Positions 1-9,285 of a DNA stretch of 36,713 nucleotides are shown here, one piece after another. This stretch comes from JAAFIP01 sp031431335 (lineage in GTDB: Bacteria; Pseudomonadota; Gammaproteobacteria; Burkholderiales; Burkholderiaceae_C): the NCBI GenBank assembly GCA_031431335.1, contig JANPDG010000192.1:1-36713 (forward strand). The letters are read 5' to 3'. Made by a program: the position numbers and the translations under genes. Under the pieces are notes generated by a model. That model did not search any database. It was not told the DNA's origin and worked only from the letters and a program-made list of their open reading frames with translations. Numbering within the stretch: position 1 is the stretch's first letter; the number at the start of each line of letters is the position of its first letter.

Positions 1-780
1 TACATGGCCGTAGTCTTTGACCATCACGCCGCAGCCTGAGGCGTTCATCACAATCGCTTCGACCTGATTGCCCTGCACATACGGCCACCATGCGTCAATA
101 TTGGCGCGCATATGCGCTTTGCCGCCGTCGTGGTCGTTCAAGTGAAACTTGACTGCGCCACAGCAACCGACCTTGGCGGCTACCACTGTTTGCACGCCTG
201 CTGCATCTAACACGCGCGCAGTCGCCCCGTTGATATTGGGCTGCATCGCAGGCTGCACGCAGCCGCTAAGCATGAGCACTTTGCGTGCGTGGGTGCGCGT
301 GGGCCAGGCTTTGGTGGGCTGCTTGGCAGGTACTTTGTTTTTAAGCGATGCTGGCAACAAGGGCCGCACGGCTTGGCCGATCTTCATGGCGGGTGCAAAC
401 AGGGGCGATGGCAAGCCTTCTTTGAGTGCCCAGCGCAGCGCTTTTTCGGTGGCGGGGCGCTCTACCTTGGCGTCGACCAGCTTGCGGCCAATATCGACCA
501 GGTGGCCATACTGCACGCCGCTAGGGCAGGTGGTTTCGCAGTTTCGGCAGGTTAGGCAGCGGTCAAGGTGCTGCTGGGTTTTGCGTGTGGGTTCGTGGCC
601 TTCCAGGACCTGTTTGATCAAATAAATGCGCCCGCGCGGCCCGTCCAGCTCGTCGCCCAGCAGCTGGTAGGTGGGGCAAGTGGCTGTGCAAAAGCCGCAG
701 TGCACACATTTGCGCAAAATCGCCTCAGCCTCTTGGCCGTCGGCTGTGCCTGCGTATTCGGGACTTAGCTTGGTTTGCAT
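1..780 (-). CDS. glcF: Glycolate oxidase iron-sulfur subunit GlcF (C-terminus cut by window edge)
   Basis: This is the electron-transfer subunit of glycolate oxidase, which oxidises glycolate to glyoxylate with GlcD and GlcE at the cytoplasmic membrane. Reading from the ATG at 780, two ferredoxin-like [4Fe-4S] motifs are visible: CVHCGFCTATCP (cysteines about residues 25, 28, 31, 35) and CLTCRNCETTCP (about 75, 78, 81, 85). A DGPRGRI segment lies between them, as is usual in GlcF. Near the window edge the frame reads MNASGCGVMVKDYGH, the cysteine-rich signature of the C-terminal CCG-type domain. The frame is open for 260 codons and runs off the left edge, so the last third of the protein is missing. 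It follows glcE by 27 bp on the same strand, consistent with one glc operon. The family call is secure from the motifs and context. Confidence 0.93.
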   Translation of the reverse strand, partial: MQTKLSPEYAGTADGQEAEAILRKCVHCGFCTATCPTYQLLGDELDGPRGRIYLIKQVLEGHEPTRKTQQHLDRCLTCRNCETTCPSGVQYGHLVDIGRKLVDAKVERPATEKALRWALKEGLPSPLFAPAMKIGQAVRPLLPASLKNKVPAKQPTKAWPTRTHARKVLMLSGCVQPAMQPNINGATARVLDAAGVQTVVAAKVGCCGAVKFHLNDHDGGKAHMRANIDAWWPYVQGNQVEAIVMNASGCGVMVKDYGHV

Positions 781-807
781 AATGGCGTGGGTCAGGTGAA
801 AGCGGGT

Positions 808-1929
808 TTAAGCAAACCAAGGCATGCGGCCTGGGTTAAAGATAGCGGCGGGGTCGAACTCGGCTTTGAGCTGTTTATGAATGGTGCTAAGCGGGGCTTG
901 CAGCACATCGAAACGACTGGTGCCATGCGCTGGCGTGCCATTGAAAAGCGTGGCGCTGCCGCCTGCGGCTTGGGCTACGGCGCGGATATGCGGCGCTTGG
1001 GATGCAGGTGCCCAGAGCCAGCGCTGCGCGCCGTGCCAGTCGATGAGCTGGTCGTAGGGCAGCTTGATCACGGGGGTGGTTTGCGGCACGCTCAAGCGCC
1101 ATAGGCACACATCAGGTGACGGCGCGGTAAAAAACGGCAGTTGCATGTCGCGCAAGCGCTGCCAATCGGCGCTCGCCTGCACGTTGTCCATGCGCGTACC
1201 GCTGTGCTGCGCGAGCATTTTGCTGCAGGCGGCCTCAACCGCAGCGACTGCGCCGCGCAGGCGCACAAACAGCAGCGGCTTGCCATGGTCTGTTACCCAG
1301 TTGCTGGCATTGAGCGGCAACGGCTCGCCGCCCCAGTGGTTCAGCTGGGCCAGCGCATCGGGCTGCGACATGTCAAAGCACAGCGTGGCCTCGCCAGGCG
1401 CTACCGGCAGCACTTTGAGCGACACTTCAGTGATCACGCCCAGCATGCCCCAGCTGCCCGTGAGCAGGCGCGACACGTCGTAGCCCGCCACGTTTTTCAT
1501 CACTTGGCCGCCAAAGACCAGGTGTTCAGCTTTGCCGTTGACCAGGTGCACGCCTAGCACATAGTCGCGCAGCGCCCCCACGCTGGCCCGCGCAGGGCCA
1601 GACAGGCCAGAGGCCACCATGCCACCTACCGTTGCGCCGTGCTTGCCACCGGGCTGCGCAGCAAAGCGCGGCGGCTCAAATGCCAAACACTGGCCTTGCT
1701 CTGCCAGCGCGGCTTCTAGCTGCGCCAAAGGTGTGCCTGATTTGACGGTGACCACCAGCTCGCTCGGCTCGTAGCTGACGATGCCGCTGTGCGCAGTGAT
1801 GTCCAGCGGTTCGCCTGTCAATGCATCAGCCAAAAAGTCTTTGCTGCCTGCGCCGCAAATGCGCAAGGGCAGGCGCGCGGCCTGAGCGGCGCGTACGCGC
1901 TCTACGATGTGGTGCAGACTAGATTCCAT
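808..1929 (-). CDS. glcE: Glycolate oxidase FAD-binding subunit GlcE
   Basis: This is the FAD-binding subunit of the glycolate oxidase complex. It is 373 residues from the ATG at 1929. The reading frame is open upstream to a TTG at 1989, but the ATG gives the usual family N-terminus (HHIVERVRAA, then RICGAGSKDF). A PCMH-type FAD domain is recognisable: the GATVGGMVASGLSGP segment, then GALRDYVLGV, then GGQVMKNVAGYDVSRL and GSWGMLGVITEVSLKV. The C-terminus ends FNPGRM, typical of GlcE. No strong Shine-Dalgarno is visible before the ATG, so the start is moderately sure. glcF follows 27 bp downstream. glcD is expected upstream but is absent: glnE ends there instead, separated by about 230 bp that contain repeat copy A and the promoter region. 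Confidence 0.92.
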   Translation of the reverse strand: MESSLHHIVERVRAAQAARLPLRICGAGSKDFLADALTGEPLDITAHSGIVSYEPSELVVTVKSGTPLAQLEAALAEQGQCLAFEPPRFAAQPGGKHGATVGGMVASGLSGPARASVGALRDYVLGVHLVNGKAEHLVFGGQVMKNVAGYDVSRLLTGSWGMLGVITEVSLKVLPVAPGEATLCFDMSQPDALAQLNHWGGEPLPLNASNWVTDHGKPLLFVRLRGAVAAVEAACSKMLAQHSGTRMDNVQASADWQRLRDMQLPFFTAPSPDVCLWRLSVPQTTPVIKLPYDQLIDWHGAQRWLWAPASQAPHIRAVAQAAGGSATLFNGTPAHGTSRFDVLQAPLSTIHKQLKAEFDPAAIFNPGRMPWFA

Positions 1930-2040
1930 AGGACGATGGTAGCGGGGCGCAGCCAGAATGGGCAGCTTGCGCACATGAATTTTTTGCAAGCGCTGCGTGA
2001 GATTGACTTTGAAGACTCGCTTTAAAGCGCTTATTTACTA

Positions 2041-2113
2041 TACTATTAATAGCTAACTATTGAATATCCGCGTCGGAAAACTGCCAAAAAAGTGGCCTAA
2101 GATCATTTTTAAT
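2041..2113 (+). repeat. Dispersed intergenic repeat, copy A
   Basis: This copy has the core AATATCCGCGTCGGAAAA at 2063-2080. Left of it is an AT-rich arm that includes the perfect palindrome CTATTAATAG (2043-2052) followed by AGCTAACTATTG. Right of it is a tract resembling GCCNAAAAANTNRCCTAA. It lies between the 3' end of glnE and the 5' side of glcE. The right arm overlaps a terminator-like hairpin for glnE. Limits are approximate. Confidence 0.8.
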
Positions 2114-2122
2114 AAAAGGCCA
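2086..2122 (-). terminator. Probable rho-independent terminator of glnE
   Basis: On the minus strand, TGGCCT (2122-2117) and AGGCCA (2098-2093) form a 6-bp stem around an 18-nt AT-rich loop. A run of six T follows (2091-2086). It lies about 40 nt after the glnE stop. The loop is long, so strength is uncertain. It overlaps the right arm of repeat copy A. Confidence 0.5.
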
Positions 2123-2159
2123 GCACAGCCTAGGCATTGCTCCTCGTGCAGCGCTGCAT

Positions 2160-4985
2160 TTAAGGCGGTGGCGCGCCAAACACTGCCGTCCACAGCGCCA
2201 GCACAGCCTCGCGCTGCGCTGCCAAGTCAGCCGGGTTCACCTGGGTGGGCGCTTCGTTTAAGCGGGCAATGTGCTGGGCGTGGCGCAGGTCGCGGTAGGC
2301 TGCGGCTGCCTGCGCGCCCACCCCTGCGGGCAGCAAATGGGCCGCCTCGGCGCGCTGCAGCAGTGCAATATTGCCGACATTGTCCTGCAGCTGGGGCAGC
2401 GCTTTGGCGTGGGCCAGTACCAAAAACTGCACCACAAACTCTACGTCCACCATGCCGCCCGCGCTGTGTTTGACGTCAAAGCGATCGGCTTTGACCGGGT
2501 GCGCTGCGCGCACTTGGGCGCGCATGGACACAATCTCTTGGGCCAAGGCAGTGGTGCCCCGCGGTGCGCACAGCACGGCTCGGCGCACTGCATCAAAGCG
2601 CGCTTTGAGTGGCGCGCTGCCCAGCACGCAGCGCGCGCGCGTCATGGCCTGGTGCTCCCACACCCAGGCAGTGTTGCTGCCGCGCTGGGTTTGGTAGTTC
2701 TCAAACGCAGCCAGGGTGCTCACCAGCAGACCCGAGTTGCCATTGGGGCGCAGGGCGGTGTCGATTTCGTAGAGGTCACCTTCGGCGGTTTTGGCTGACA
2801 GCCAAGCGATCAGCTTGCGCACCAAAGCAGCATAGACCACGCCTGCTTGCTCATGGTCGTCGTCATAGACAAACACGATGTCTAAATCGCTGCCGTAGCC
2901 CAGCTCTTTGCCGCCCAGCTTGCCGTAAGCAATGATGGCAAACTGCGGCGTGTCTTGGTGGCGATTTTTCAGGCGCTGCCAGCACCACTGGGCGGTGATT
3001 TGCAACACGCTGTCGGCCAGCGCGCTAAGCTCATCGGCCACTTGCTCTACAGTCGCCCGGCCCTCAATATCGCGCACCAAAATACGAAACACCTCGGCAT
3101 GCTGCGCCCGGCGCAGCAGCAGCATGAGCGACTCTTCATCGTCTTGGCCCGTGCTGCGCAGCGCCACATGGCGCGCCTGCAGCTCAGACTCAAACTGCGC
3201 TGCGTCAAAGTACTCTGCCAGCACGCTGCCGGTGGCCAGCTCGTCCACCACGCCAGGGTGTTGCATCAGGTAGCGGGCAGGCCAGCGCGCTGTGCCCAGC
3301 ACGCGCAGCAGGCGCTCGTGCACTTGCGGGCGCTCTAGCAGCAGCGACAAATAGCTCTCACGCCGCAAGAGCGGTTCGATCCAGTCGGCAATGCGCAACG
3401 CAGCGTCTTCGCTCACCTTAGACTCGGCCAACCACTGGCCCGTGCGCTGCACCAAGCGCTGCAGGCGCAGGCGCGAGGCATCGCTCAGGGCCAGCACGCG
3501 CGGGTGCTCGCTCCACAGGGCTACGCGCTGCGCAAAGCGCTTGGGCAGTTGGGCCAGCAAGGGCTCCAGATCGACACTGGCAGCGGCGGGGCCGCAGCCT
3601 TTGCACGACTGGGTGTTGCCCAGCAGACGGTCAAACTCGTTGGCCACCACTTCGCGGTGCTGGTCTAGCGCACACAGCAGCTCACAGCAGTTGCCCAGCC
3701 CCATGCTGCGTGCCAGCCAGTCCAGGTCGGCATCGCCTGTGGGCACGATATGGGTTTGCTGGTCGTCTAGGTACTGAATACGGTGCTCTAGCTGGCGCAA
3801 AAACACATACGCGCTGGCCATGGCTTGGGCAGTGGACTGAGGCATGAGGCCCGCTGCGGCCACGCGCTGCAAAGCGTCTAAGGTAGGTCGGGTGCGCAGC
3901 TCGGGGAACTGGCCGCCGCGCACCACTTGCAGCAGCTGCACGGTAAATTCAATCTCGCGTATACCGCCGCGCGAGAGCTTGATGTCGTTGGCCCGCTCGG
4001 GCCTGCCTGCGGCGCGCTGGGTGGCATGCTCGCGGATTTTCCGGTGCAGCAAGCGCAGCGCATCAAACACGCTGTAGTCAAGGTATTTACGAAATACAAA
4101 GGGCAGCACCACCGCGCGCAATTGCACGGCAGACTGCAGTGCCGCATGCGGAGCAACCACCCGGCTTTTGAGCCACGCAAACCGCTCCCATTCGCGGCCT
4201 TGGGCAATCAGGTAGTCTTCCAGCGCGCCCAAGGGCAGCGCGCTAGGGCCCGAATTGCCGTTGGGCCGCAGCGCCAAGTCCACCCGAAACACAAAGCCGT
4301 GCTCGGTGACGTCAGCCAGCAAGGTGCTAATACTGCGCACCATTTTGGCAAAATACTCGTGGTTAGTGATGCGGGCGCGGCCCTCGCTGTTGCCCCGCGT
4401 ATCGCCGTCTTCGTCATAGACATAAATCAGATCAATATCGCTAGACACATTGAGCTCGCGCGCGCCCAGCTTGCCCATGCCCACAATCCACAGGGTGGCG
4501 CGTTGGCCGTTGGCGCACTGCGGCATGCCGTGAACAGCGTCTAAAGTCTGCTGGGCGTGCTGGTAGGCGAGGTCCAAAGCCACTTCGGCCAGCACCGTCA
4601 CAGCGGCAGTCACCTCGCCCAGACTGCAGTGCGCGTCGCAGTCGCGCTGCACCAACCGCTCCATGACCAAGGCGCGCAGCACACGCAAAGCGCCACCCGC
4701 ATCCAGCCCCGACTGCAGCAGCTGGGCATGACAGGCGCGCAAAGTAGCATGGGTCAGTGGGGTGTCAACGGGCAAATAGCCCAGCACATCTTGGTAACGG
4801 CGGCGCACGCGCTGGGCGTAGCGCGGGTAGTCCGACAGCGCGGTAGAGGGCTTTAACTCATCAGATGGTGCATCAGACGGTGCGTCAGATAGTGCGGCAA
4901 AATCAGGTGCTCGCGCCAAAGTTGGCGTGCTGGTACACAAAACTTCACATTCCTGCACCGAACCGAGCGGGGCGCTACGGGTCAT
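2160..4985 (-). CDS. glnE: Bifunctional glutamine synthetase adenylyltransferase/deadenylase GlnE
   Basis: GlnE attaches and removes AMP on glutamine synthetase in response to PII and glutamine. The protein is 941 residues from the ATG at 4985, the normal family length. Two nucleotidyltransferase domains are clear. The N-terminal deadenylase motif is GMGKLGARELN..SDIDLI at about residues 169-187. The C-terminal adenylyltransferase motif is AYGKLGGKELGYGSDLDIVF at about 680-700. Each has the paired acidic metal ligands (SDxD). The frame stays open upstream into yhdP, but those codons are antisense coding of yhdP and are not counted. The N-terminus (residues about 33-42) includes a short SDAP repeat encoded by three 12-bp units at 4861-4896 and is longer than typical, so a start further inside is possible. 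The start is only 22 bp from the divergent yhdP start. Confidence 0.95.
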   Translation of the reverse strand: MTRSAPLGSVQECEVLCTSTPTLARAPDFAALSDAPSDAPSDELKPSTALSDYPRYAQRVRRRYQDVLGYLPVDTPLTHATLRACHAQLLQSGLDAGGALRVLRALVMERLVQRDCDAHCSLGEVTAAVTVLAEVALDLAYQHAQQTLDAVHGMPQCANGQRATLWIVGMGKLGARELNVSSDIDLIYVYDEDGDTRGNSEGRARITNHEYFAKMVRSISTLLADVTEHGFVFRVDLALRPNGNSGPSALPLGALEDYLIAQGREWERFAWLKSRVVAPHAALQSAVQLRAVVLPFVFRKYLDYSVFDALRLLHRKIREHATQRAAGRPERANDIKLSRGGIREIEFTVQLLQVVRGGQFPELRTRPTLDALQRVAAAGLMPQSTAQAMASAYVFLRQLEHRIQYLDDQQTHIVPTGDADLDWLARSMGLGNCCELLCALDQHREVVANEFDRLLGNTQSCKGCGPAAASVDLEPLLAQLPKRFAQRVALWSEHPRVLALSDASRLRLQRLVQRTGQWLAESKVSEDAALRIADWIEPLLRRESYLSLLLERPQVHERLLRVLGTARWPARYLMQHPGVVDELATGSVLAEYFDAAQFESELQARHVALRSTGQDDEESLMLLLRRAQHAEVFRILVRDIEGRATVEQVADELSALADSVLQITAQWCWQRLKNRHQDTPQFAIIAYGKLGGKELGYGSDLDIVFVYDDDHEQAGVVYAALVRKLIAWLSAKTAEGDLYEIDTALRPNGNSGLLVSTLAAFENYQTQRGSNTAWVWEHQAMTRARCVLGSAPLKARFDAVRRAVLCAPRGTTALAQEIVSMRAQVRAAHPVKADRFDVKHSAGGMVDVEFVVQFLVLAHAKALPQLQDNVGNIALLQRAEAAHLLPAGVGAQAAAAYRDLRHAQHIARLNEAPTQVNPADLAAQREAVLALWTAVFGAPPP

Positions 4986-5007
4986 AATTCCATCTATCTC
5001 CTGCACT

Positions 5008-8000
5008 ATGTCCGAATTGTTATCCACCACCCCAAGCCCCGCTGCAGCACCAGTGCCTGTGCCGCAGCCCTTGGCGGCGGTGCCATCAGGGGCTTTGCGC
5101 TGGCTCAGCCGAGGGGCGGCACTGGTATGGTGGCTGTGCGTTGCTGCGGCCATTGTGTTTGGCCTAGCTTGGGGCGTACTGCATGGTCTGATTGTGCCGC
5201 GAATCGACGAACTGCGCCCAGCCCTGGAAAACCGCCTTACCCAAAGCCTAGGTGCGCCTGTGCGAATCGGCTCTATCACCGCCCAGTCCAACGCGCTGGC
5301 ACCCTCGTTTGAACTGCGCGAGGTGCGCCTGCAAGACAAAACGGGGCGCGACGCACTGGTACTGAAAAAGATCATTGTCACGCTCTCGCCCCGTTCGTTG
5401 GTAAATTTAGGCTTTGAGCAGTTGGTCATTGAACAGCCTGAGCTGGACGTGCGGCGCGACGCTACTGGGCAAATTTTGATTGCTGGATTTCCATTGACCG
5501 CCTCCCAGGGCAATGACAGCAGCCGCGCGGCAGACTGGTTTTTTTCGCAGCGCGAGTTTGCAATCCGCTCTGGTAGTGTGCGCTGGACGGATGAGCGACG
5601 CGCCAGCCCACCGCTGCTACTGAGCCAAGTGGACATCGTGGTGCGCAACCAAGGCCGCTCACACCAAATACGCCTAGACGGCACACCGCAGGCCGAATGG
5701 GGCGACAGGTTCAGCGTACAGGGCGAATTTCGCAGTCCGCTGCTCGGCGATGCAGGCCAGTGGCAAAAGTGGCAAGGGCAAGCGTATGCAGACTTTGCCC
5801 GCGTAGACGTGTCCCAGCTCAAGCGCTACGCTGACCTGGGCGTCAATGTGTCGCGCGGCTACGGCAGCGTGCGCGCCTGGGCGCAGCTAGACCAAGGCCA
5901 GGTGACTGAGGCAACGGCAGACTTGGCGCTGGCCGATGTAGACGTACAACTGGCTGCTAATGTACAGCCTTTGGTCATGCCTTCGCTCAAGGGACGTCTG
6001 CTCGGGCAGGCTGTAGAAGGCGGCTTGCGGGTCAGCACGCAGGGCCTGGCCTTTAAAACCCAAGACGGCGTGGTGTGGCCCGGTGGCAATGTGAGCTTTT
6101 TGCAAACCGGGCAAGGCAGCACCAAGCCGCCCTTCGGTGAATTCAAAGCCGACCGCCTGGACCTGGCTGCGCTGGCCCAGATCGCCGATCGTTTGCCCAT
6201 AGACCGCGCAGCCCAGGCGCAGCTGCGCAGCTTTGCCCCCCAAGGCTTGGTAGAGACAGTGCAAGCCAACTGGCAAGGGCCACTGAGCGCACCCACTGCT
6301 TACAACGCCGAAGGCCGGGTGGTCGGCCTGGCCTTGGCGGCGCAGTGGAGCACCACTACAGTAGCAACCAGCACTACGCAGGCGCTAGCTCAGCCCAGCC
6401 ACCCAGGTGTGCGCGGCGCTGCAGTAGACTTTAAATTGACGCAGCTGGGCGGAGAGGCCAACTTAGCCATCACACAAGGTGCGGTGACTTTGCCGGGCGC
6501 TTTTGAAGATCCTGTGGTGGCACTGGACAGTTTCAGCACCCGGGCCCTGTGGACTTTGGACGGCGAAAAAATCGATATCAAGCTAGACGCCGTGAAGTTT
6601 GCCAACGCGGATGTGCAAGGTGAAGCCAAAGTGCGCTGGCAGACCGCAGATCCTTTGAAAAGTCGTGCCAAATCACGCTTTCCCGGTGTCTTGGATCTGC
6701 AGGGCAGCTTAAGCCGCGCCAATGGTGCGCAGGTACACCGCTATCTGCCCTTAGGCATCGCCAAGCCAGCGCGGGAGTATGTGCGCAATGCCGTGGTGCG
6801 GGGGGCAATTAGCAGCGCTCAGTTCAACGTCAAGGGCGATTTGTATGACATTCCATTTAACGACCCCAAGTTGGGTGAGTTTCGTATTGCTGCGCAGGTC
6901 GCAGGTGTAGAGTTTGCCTATGTGCCGGATGTCGCACGGACAGCCGGCAGCCTGCCTTGGCCGCCCATTACCCAGCTCAATGGCGAGCTGCTGTTTGACC
7001 GATCCTCCATGGCCATCAATGCTGCCACGGGGCGCTTGGGCAACACCTTACAGATCACCAAAGCCGATGCGCGCATAGCCGATTTAGGCAGCACGTCTGC
7101 TACCGTGGTGGTTGCCGCAGACACAAAGGGGCCTTTGGCCAATATGCTGACCATCGTCAACAGCTCTGCGCTGCTAGACATTACCAACAAAGCACTGATT
7201 CAAACCAAAGCCACAGGCAATGCAGACCTGAAGCTGCGGCTGAACCTGCCCATCAACAACATTGACCGCTCCAAGGTGGCGGGCACTTTGACTTTGGCCA
7301 ACAACGATGTACAGGTCACGCCCGACACGCCGCTACTTGCGCGCTCCTCTGGCACTGTTTTGTTCAATGAAACAGGGTTTAGTGCTAAAGATGTGCAATC
7401 CACCCTGTTGGGCGGTGAGATGCGTTTAAGCGGCGGCAGCAAGCCGGGTGCAAGCGCGGCGGATGCCAGCATCGTTTTCAAGGCCCAGGGTATTGCCAGT
7501 GCCGAGGGCTTGCGTCAGGCCAAAGAGCTCGGATTGGTCTCGCGCTTGGGCCAAAACGCCACGGGTAGTGCAGCCTACGCGGCCACGCTGGCCTTTCGCG
7601 CAGGCGTGCCCGAGATCGCCATCACCAGCAACTTGCAAGGCATGGCTTTGAACCTGCCTGCGCCGATGGGCAAAAGTGCAGACAGCACACTCGCCCTGCG
7701 CTACGACAACAGCGTCGTGCCCTCCACGATCGGCGAAGGGCAAAAGCTGCAAGACACCATCCAAGTTGACTTGGGTACGATCGCCAACATCAACTACGTG
7801 CGTGACATCTCCGGCAAAGAGCCTCGCGTGCTGCGCGGCACCATCGCAGTGGGTCTGCTGCCAGGCGAGAGCACGCCTCCAATAGACGAAGGCGTGGTAG
7901 CGAATATTAACTTTGCGCAGATCGATGTTGATGCATGGAAAAAATTATTAGGTGGGGCTGCAGGTGTTGCACCGGGCACACCGGTTGCATCTGCTGCCAT

Positions 8001-9261
8001 AGCGCCTGCTACCAGCAGCACGGCCAGTGGCGCAGCCTTGGCAGGCTATTTGCCCAGCGTGATTGCGGTGCGCGCGCGTGAGCTGGTGGTGGAGGGTCGC
8101 ACTTTGAACAACGTGGTAGTGGGCGGATCGCGCGAGGGCTTAACTTGGCGCGCCAACTTGGATGCGCGTGAGCTCGGAGGCTATTTAGAGTATCGCCAGC
8201 CCAGCGGCGCCAACGCCGGGCGCGTCTACGCGCGGCTTGCGCGACTGAACTTAGCCCAGGCCGCAGCCAACGAAATTGAGACTGCACTGGACAACCAACC
8301 TAGCGCTATTCCGGCGCTGGACATTGTGGTGGAAGATTTTGAACTGCGGGGCAAAAAATTTGGCCGTATCGAGGTGGAGGCTTTTAATCGCGGCATTCAA
8401 AGCTCGCCCGGCGAGGGCGTGGTGCGGGAGTGGCGCTTGACCAAGTTCAACGCCATCATGCCCGAAGCGCAATTGAGCGCGACTGGCAATTGGACAGCGG
8501 TAGGCACAGGGACGTCGCCAGTGTCGGCCCGCGCTAGTGCTGAGCGCAGGCGCACGGTGATGAACTTTAAACTTGACATTGCAGATTCGGGCGAGCTGCT
8601 CAAGCGCATCGGCATGGACAAAGTGATCGCCAGGGGCAAAGGCAAAATGGAAGGGCAGGTGGCTTGGCTAGGCTCGCCGCTGGGCTTGGACTATGCCAGC
8701 TTGAGTGGCAACTTCAATGTGAACATCGAGTCAGGGCAGTTTTTAAAAGTCGACCCTGGTTTTGGTAAATTGCTGGGCGTGCTGAGCTTGCAGTCACTGC
8801 CGCGCAGGCTGACGCTGGATTTTCGCGATGTATTTACTGAGGGCTTTGCCTTTGACTTCATCCGAGGCGATGTGAAGATCGACCAAGGCGTGGCTTTTAC
8901 GAACAACCTGCAAATGAAAGGCGTGAATGCTGCCGTGCTGATGGAGGGCACGGCTAACATTATTAAAGAAACCCAAAATATGCGCATCGTAGTCGTGCCC
9001 GAGATCAATGCGGGCACCGCCTCGCTGGTGGCTGCCGTCATCAACCCTTTGATTGGTTTGAGCACCTTTTTTGCGCAGCTGGTACTGCGCAAGCCCTTGA
9101 TTGAGGCTGCAACGCAAGAATTCACCATTGACGGCACATGGATAGATCCTAAAATTACCAAAATTAACCGCAAAGCTGCAGCAGCAGCTCAGTCAACGAC
9201 TAATGCTTCCACAGGTACATCCACAAGTTCTGCCCCACCGGCTGCGCCTAACACTCCGTAA
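5008..9261 (+). CDS. yhdP: YhdP-family AsmA-like envelope protein (TIGR02099 type)
   Basis: This is a very long inner-membrane-anchored periplasmic protein of 1417 residues. In E. coli the AsmA-like protein YhdP works with TamB and YdbH in phospholipid transfer to the outer membrane. That role is family knowledge, not shown here. An N-terminal Pro/Ala-rich stretch is followed by one transmembrane helix at about residues 36-60, then SLGAPVRIGSI and a long beta-strand-rich repetitive body typical of bridge-like lipid transfer proteins. The conserved C-terminal AsmA-like part is visible near the end: FLKVDPGFGKLLGVLSLQSL, RLTLDFRDVF, then a hydrophobic segment AAVINPLIGLSTFFAQLVL and DGTWIDPKI. 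The ATG at 5008 is chosen because it precedes the membrane anchor closely; an in-frame ATG at 4927 would overlap glnE. The downstream nitrilase gene starts 24 bp after the stop. Confidence 0.88.
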   Translation: MSELLSTTPSPAAAPVPVPQPLAAVPSGALRWLSRGAALVWWLCVAAAIVFGLAWGVLHGLIVPRIDELRPALENRLTQSLGAPVRIGSITAQSNALAPSFELREVRLQDKTGRDALVLKKIIVTLSPRSLVNLGFEQLVIEQPELDVRRDATGQILIAGFPLTASQGNDSSRAADWFFSQREFAIRSGSVRWTDERRASPPLLLSQVDIVVRNQGRSHQIRLDGTPQAEWGDRFSVQGEFRSPLLGDAGQWQKWQGQAYADFARVDVSQLKRYADLGVNVSRGYGSVRAWAQLDQGQVTEATADLALADVDVQLAANVQPLVMPSLKGRLLGQAVEGGLRVSTQGLAFKTQDGVVWPGGNVSFLQTGQGSTKPPFGEFKADRLDLAALAQIADRLPIDRAAQAQLRSFAPQGLVETVQANWQGPLSAPTAYNAEGRVVGLALAAQWSTTTVATSTTQALAQPSHPGVRGAAVDFKLTQLGGEANLAITQGAVTLPGAFEDPVVALDSFSTRALWTLDGEKIDIKLDAVKFANADVQGEAKVRWQTADPLKSRAKSRFPGVLDLQGSLSRANGAQVHRYLPLGIAKPAREYVRNAVVRGAISSAQFNVKGDLYDIPFNDPKLGEFRIAAQVAGVEFAYVPDVARTAGSLPWPPITQLNGELLFDRSSMAINAATGRLGNTLQITKADARIADLGSTSATVVVAADTKGPLANMLTIVNSSALLDITNKALIQTKATGNADLKLRLNLPINNIDRSKVAGTLTLANNDVQVTPDTPLLARSSGTVLFNETGFSAKDVQSTLLGGEMRLSGGSKPGASAADASIVFKAQGIASAEGLRQAKELGLVSRLGQNATGSAAYAATLAFRAGVPEIAITSNLQGMALNLPAPMGKSADSTLALRYDNSVVPSTIGEGQKLQDTIQVDLGTIANINYVRDISGKEPRVLRGTIAVGLLPGESTPPIDEGVVANINFAQIDVDAWKKLLGGAAGVAPGTPVASAAIAPATSSTASGAALAGYLPSVIAVRARELVVEGRTLNNVVVGGSREGLTWRANLDARELGGYLEYRQPSGANAGRVYARLARLNLAQAAANEIETALDNQPSAIPALDIVVEDFELRGKKFGRIEVEAFNRGIQSSPGEGVVREWRLTKFNAIMPEAQLSATGNWTAVGTGTSPVSARASAERRRTVMNFKLDIADSGELLKRIGMDKVIARGKGKMEGQVAWLGSPLGLDYASLSGNFNVNIESGQFLKVDPGFGKLLGVLSLQSLPRRLTLDFRDVFTEGFAFDFIRGDVKIDQGVAFTNNLQMKGVNAAVLMEGTANIIKETQNMRIVVVPEINAGTASLVAAVINPLIGLSTFFAQLVLRKPLIEAATQEFTIDGTWIDPKITKINRKAAAAAQSTTNASTGTSTSSAPPAAPNTP

Positions 9262-9285
9262 AAACAACAAAATAGACTTACGTTT

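Noticed and set aside
149..1557. Several plus-strand open frames over glcF/glcE
   Set aside because: They are antisense shadows of the glc genes with low-quality composition and no RBS.
4986..5822. Open frame upstream of glnE that would make a 1220-residue protein
   Set aside because: These codons are antisense to yhdP and rich in Ser/Arg/Cys, unlike GlnE; the family length is reached from the ATG at 4985.
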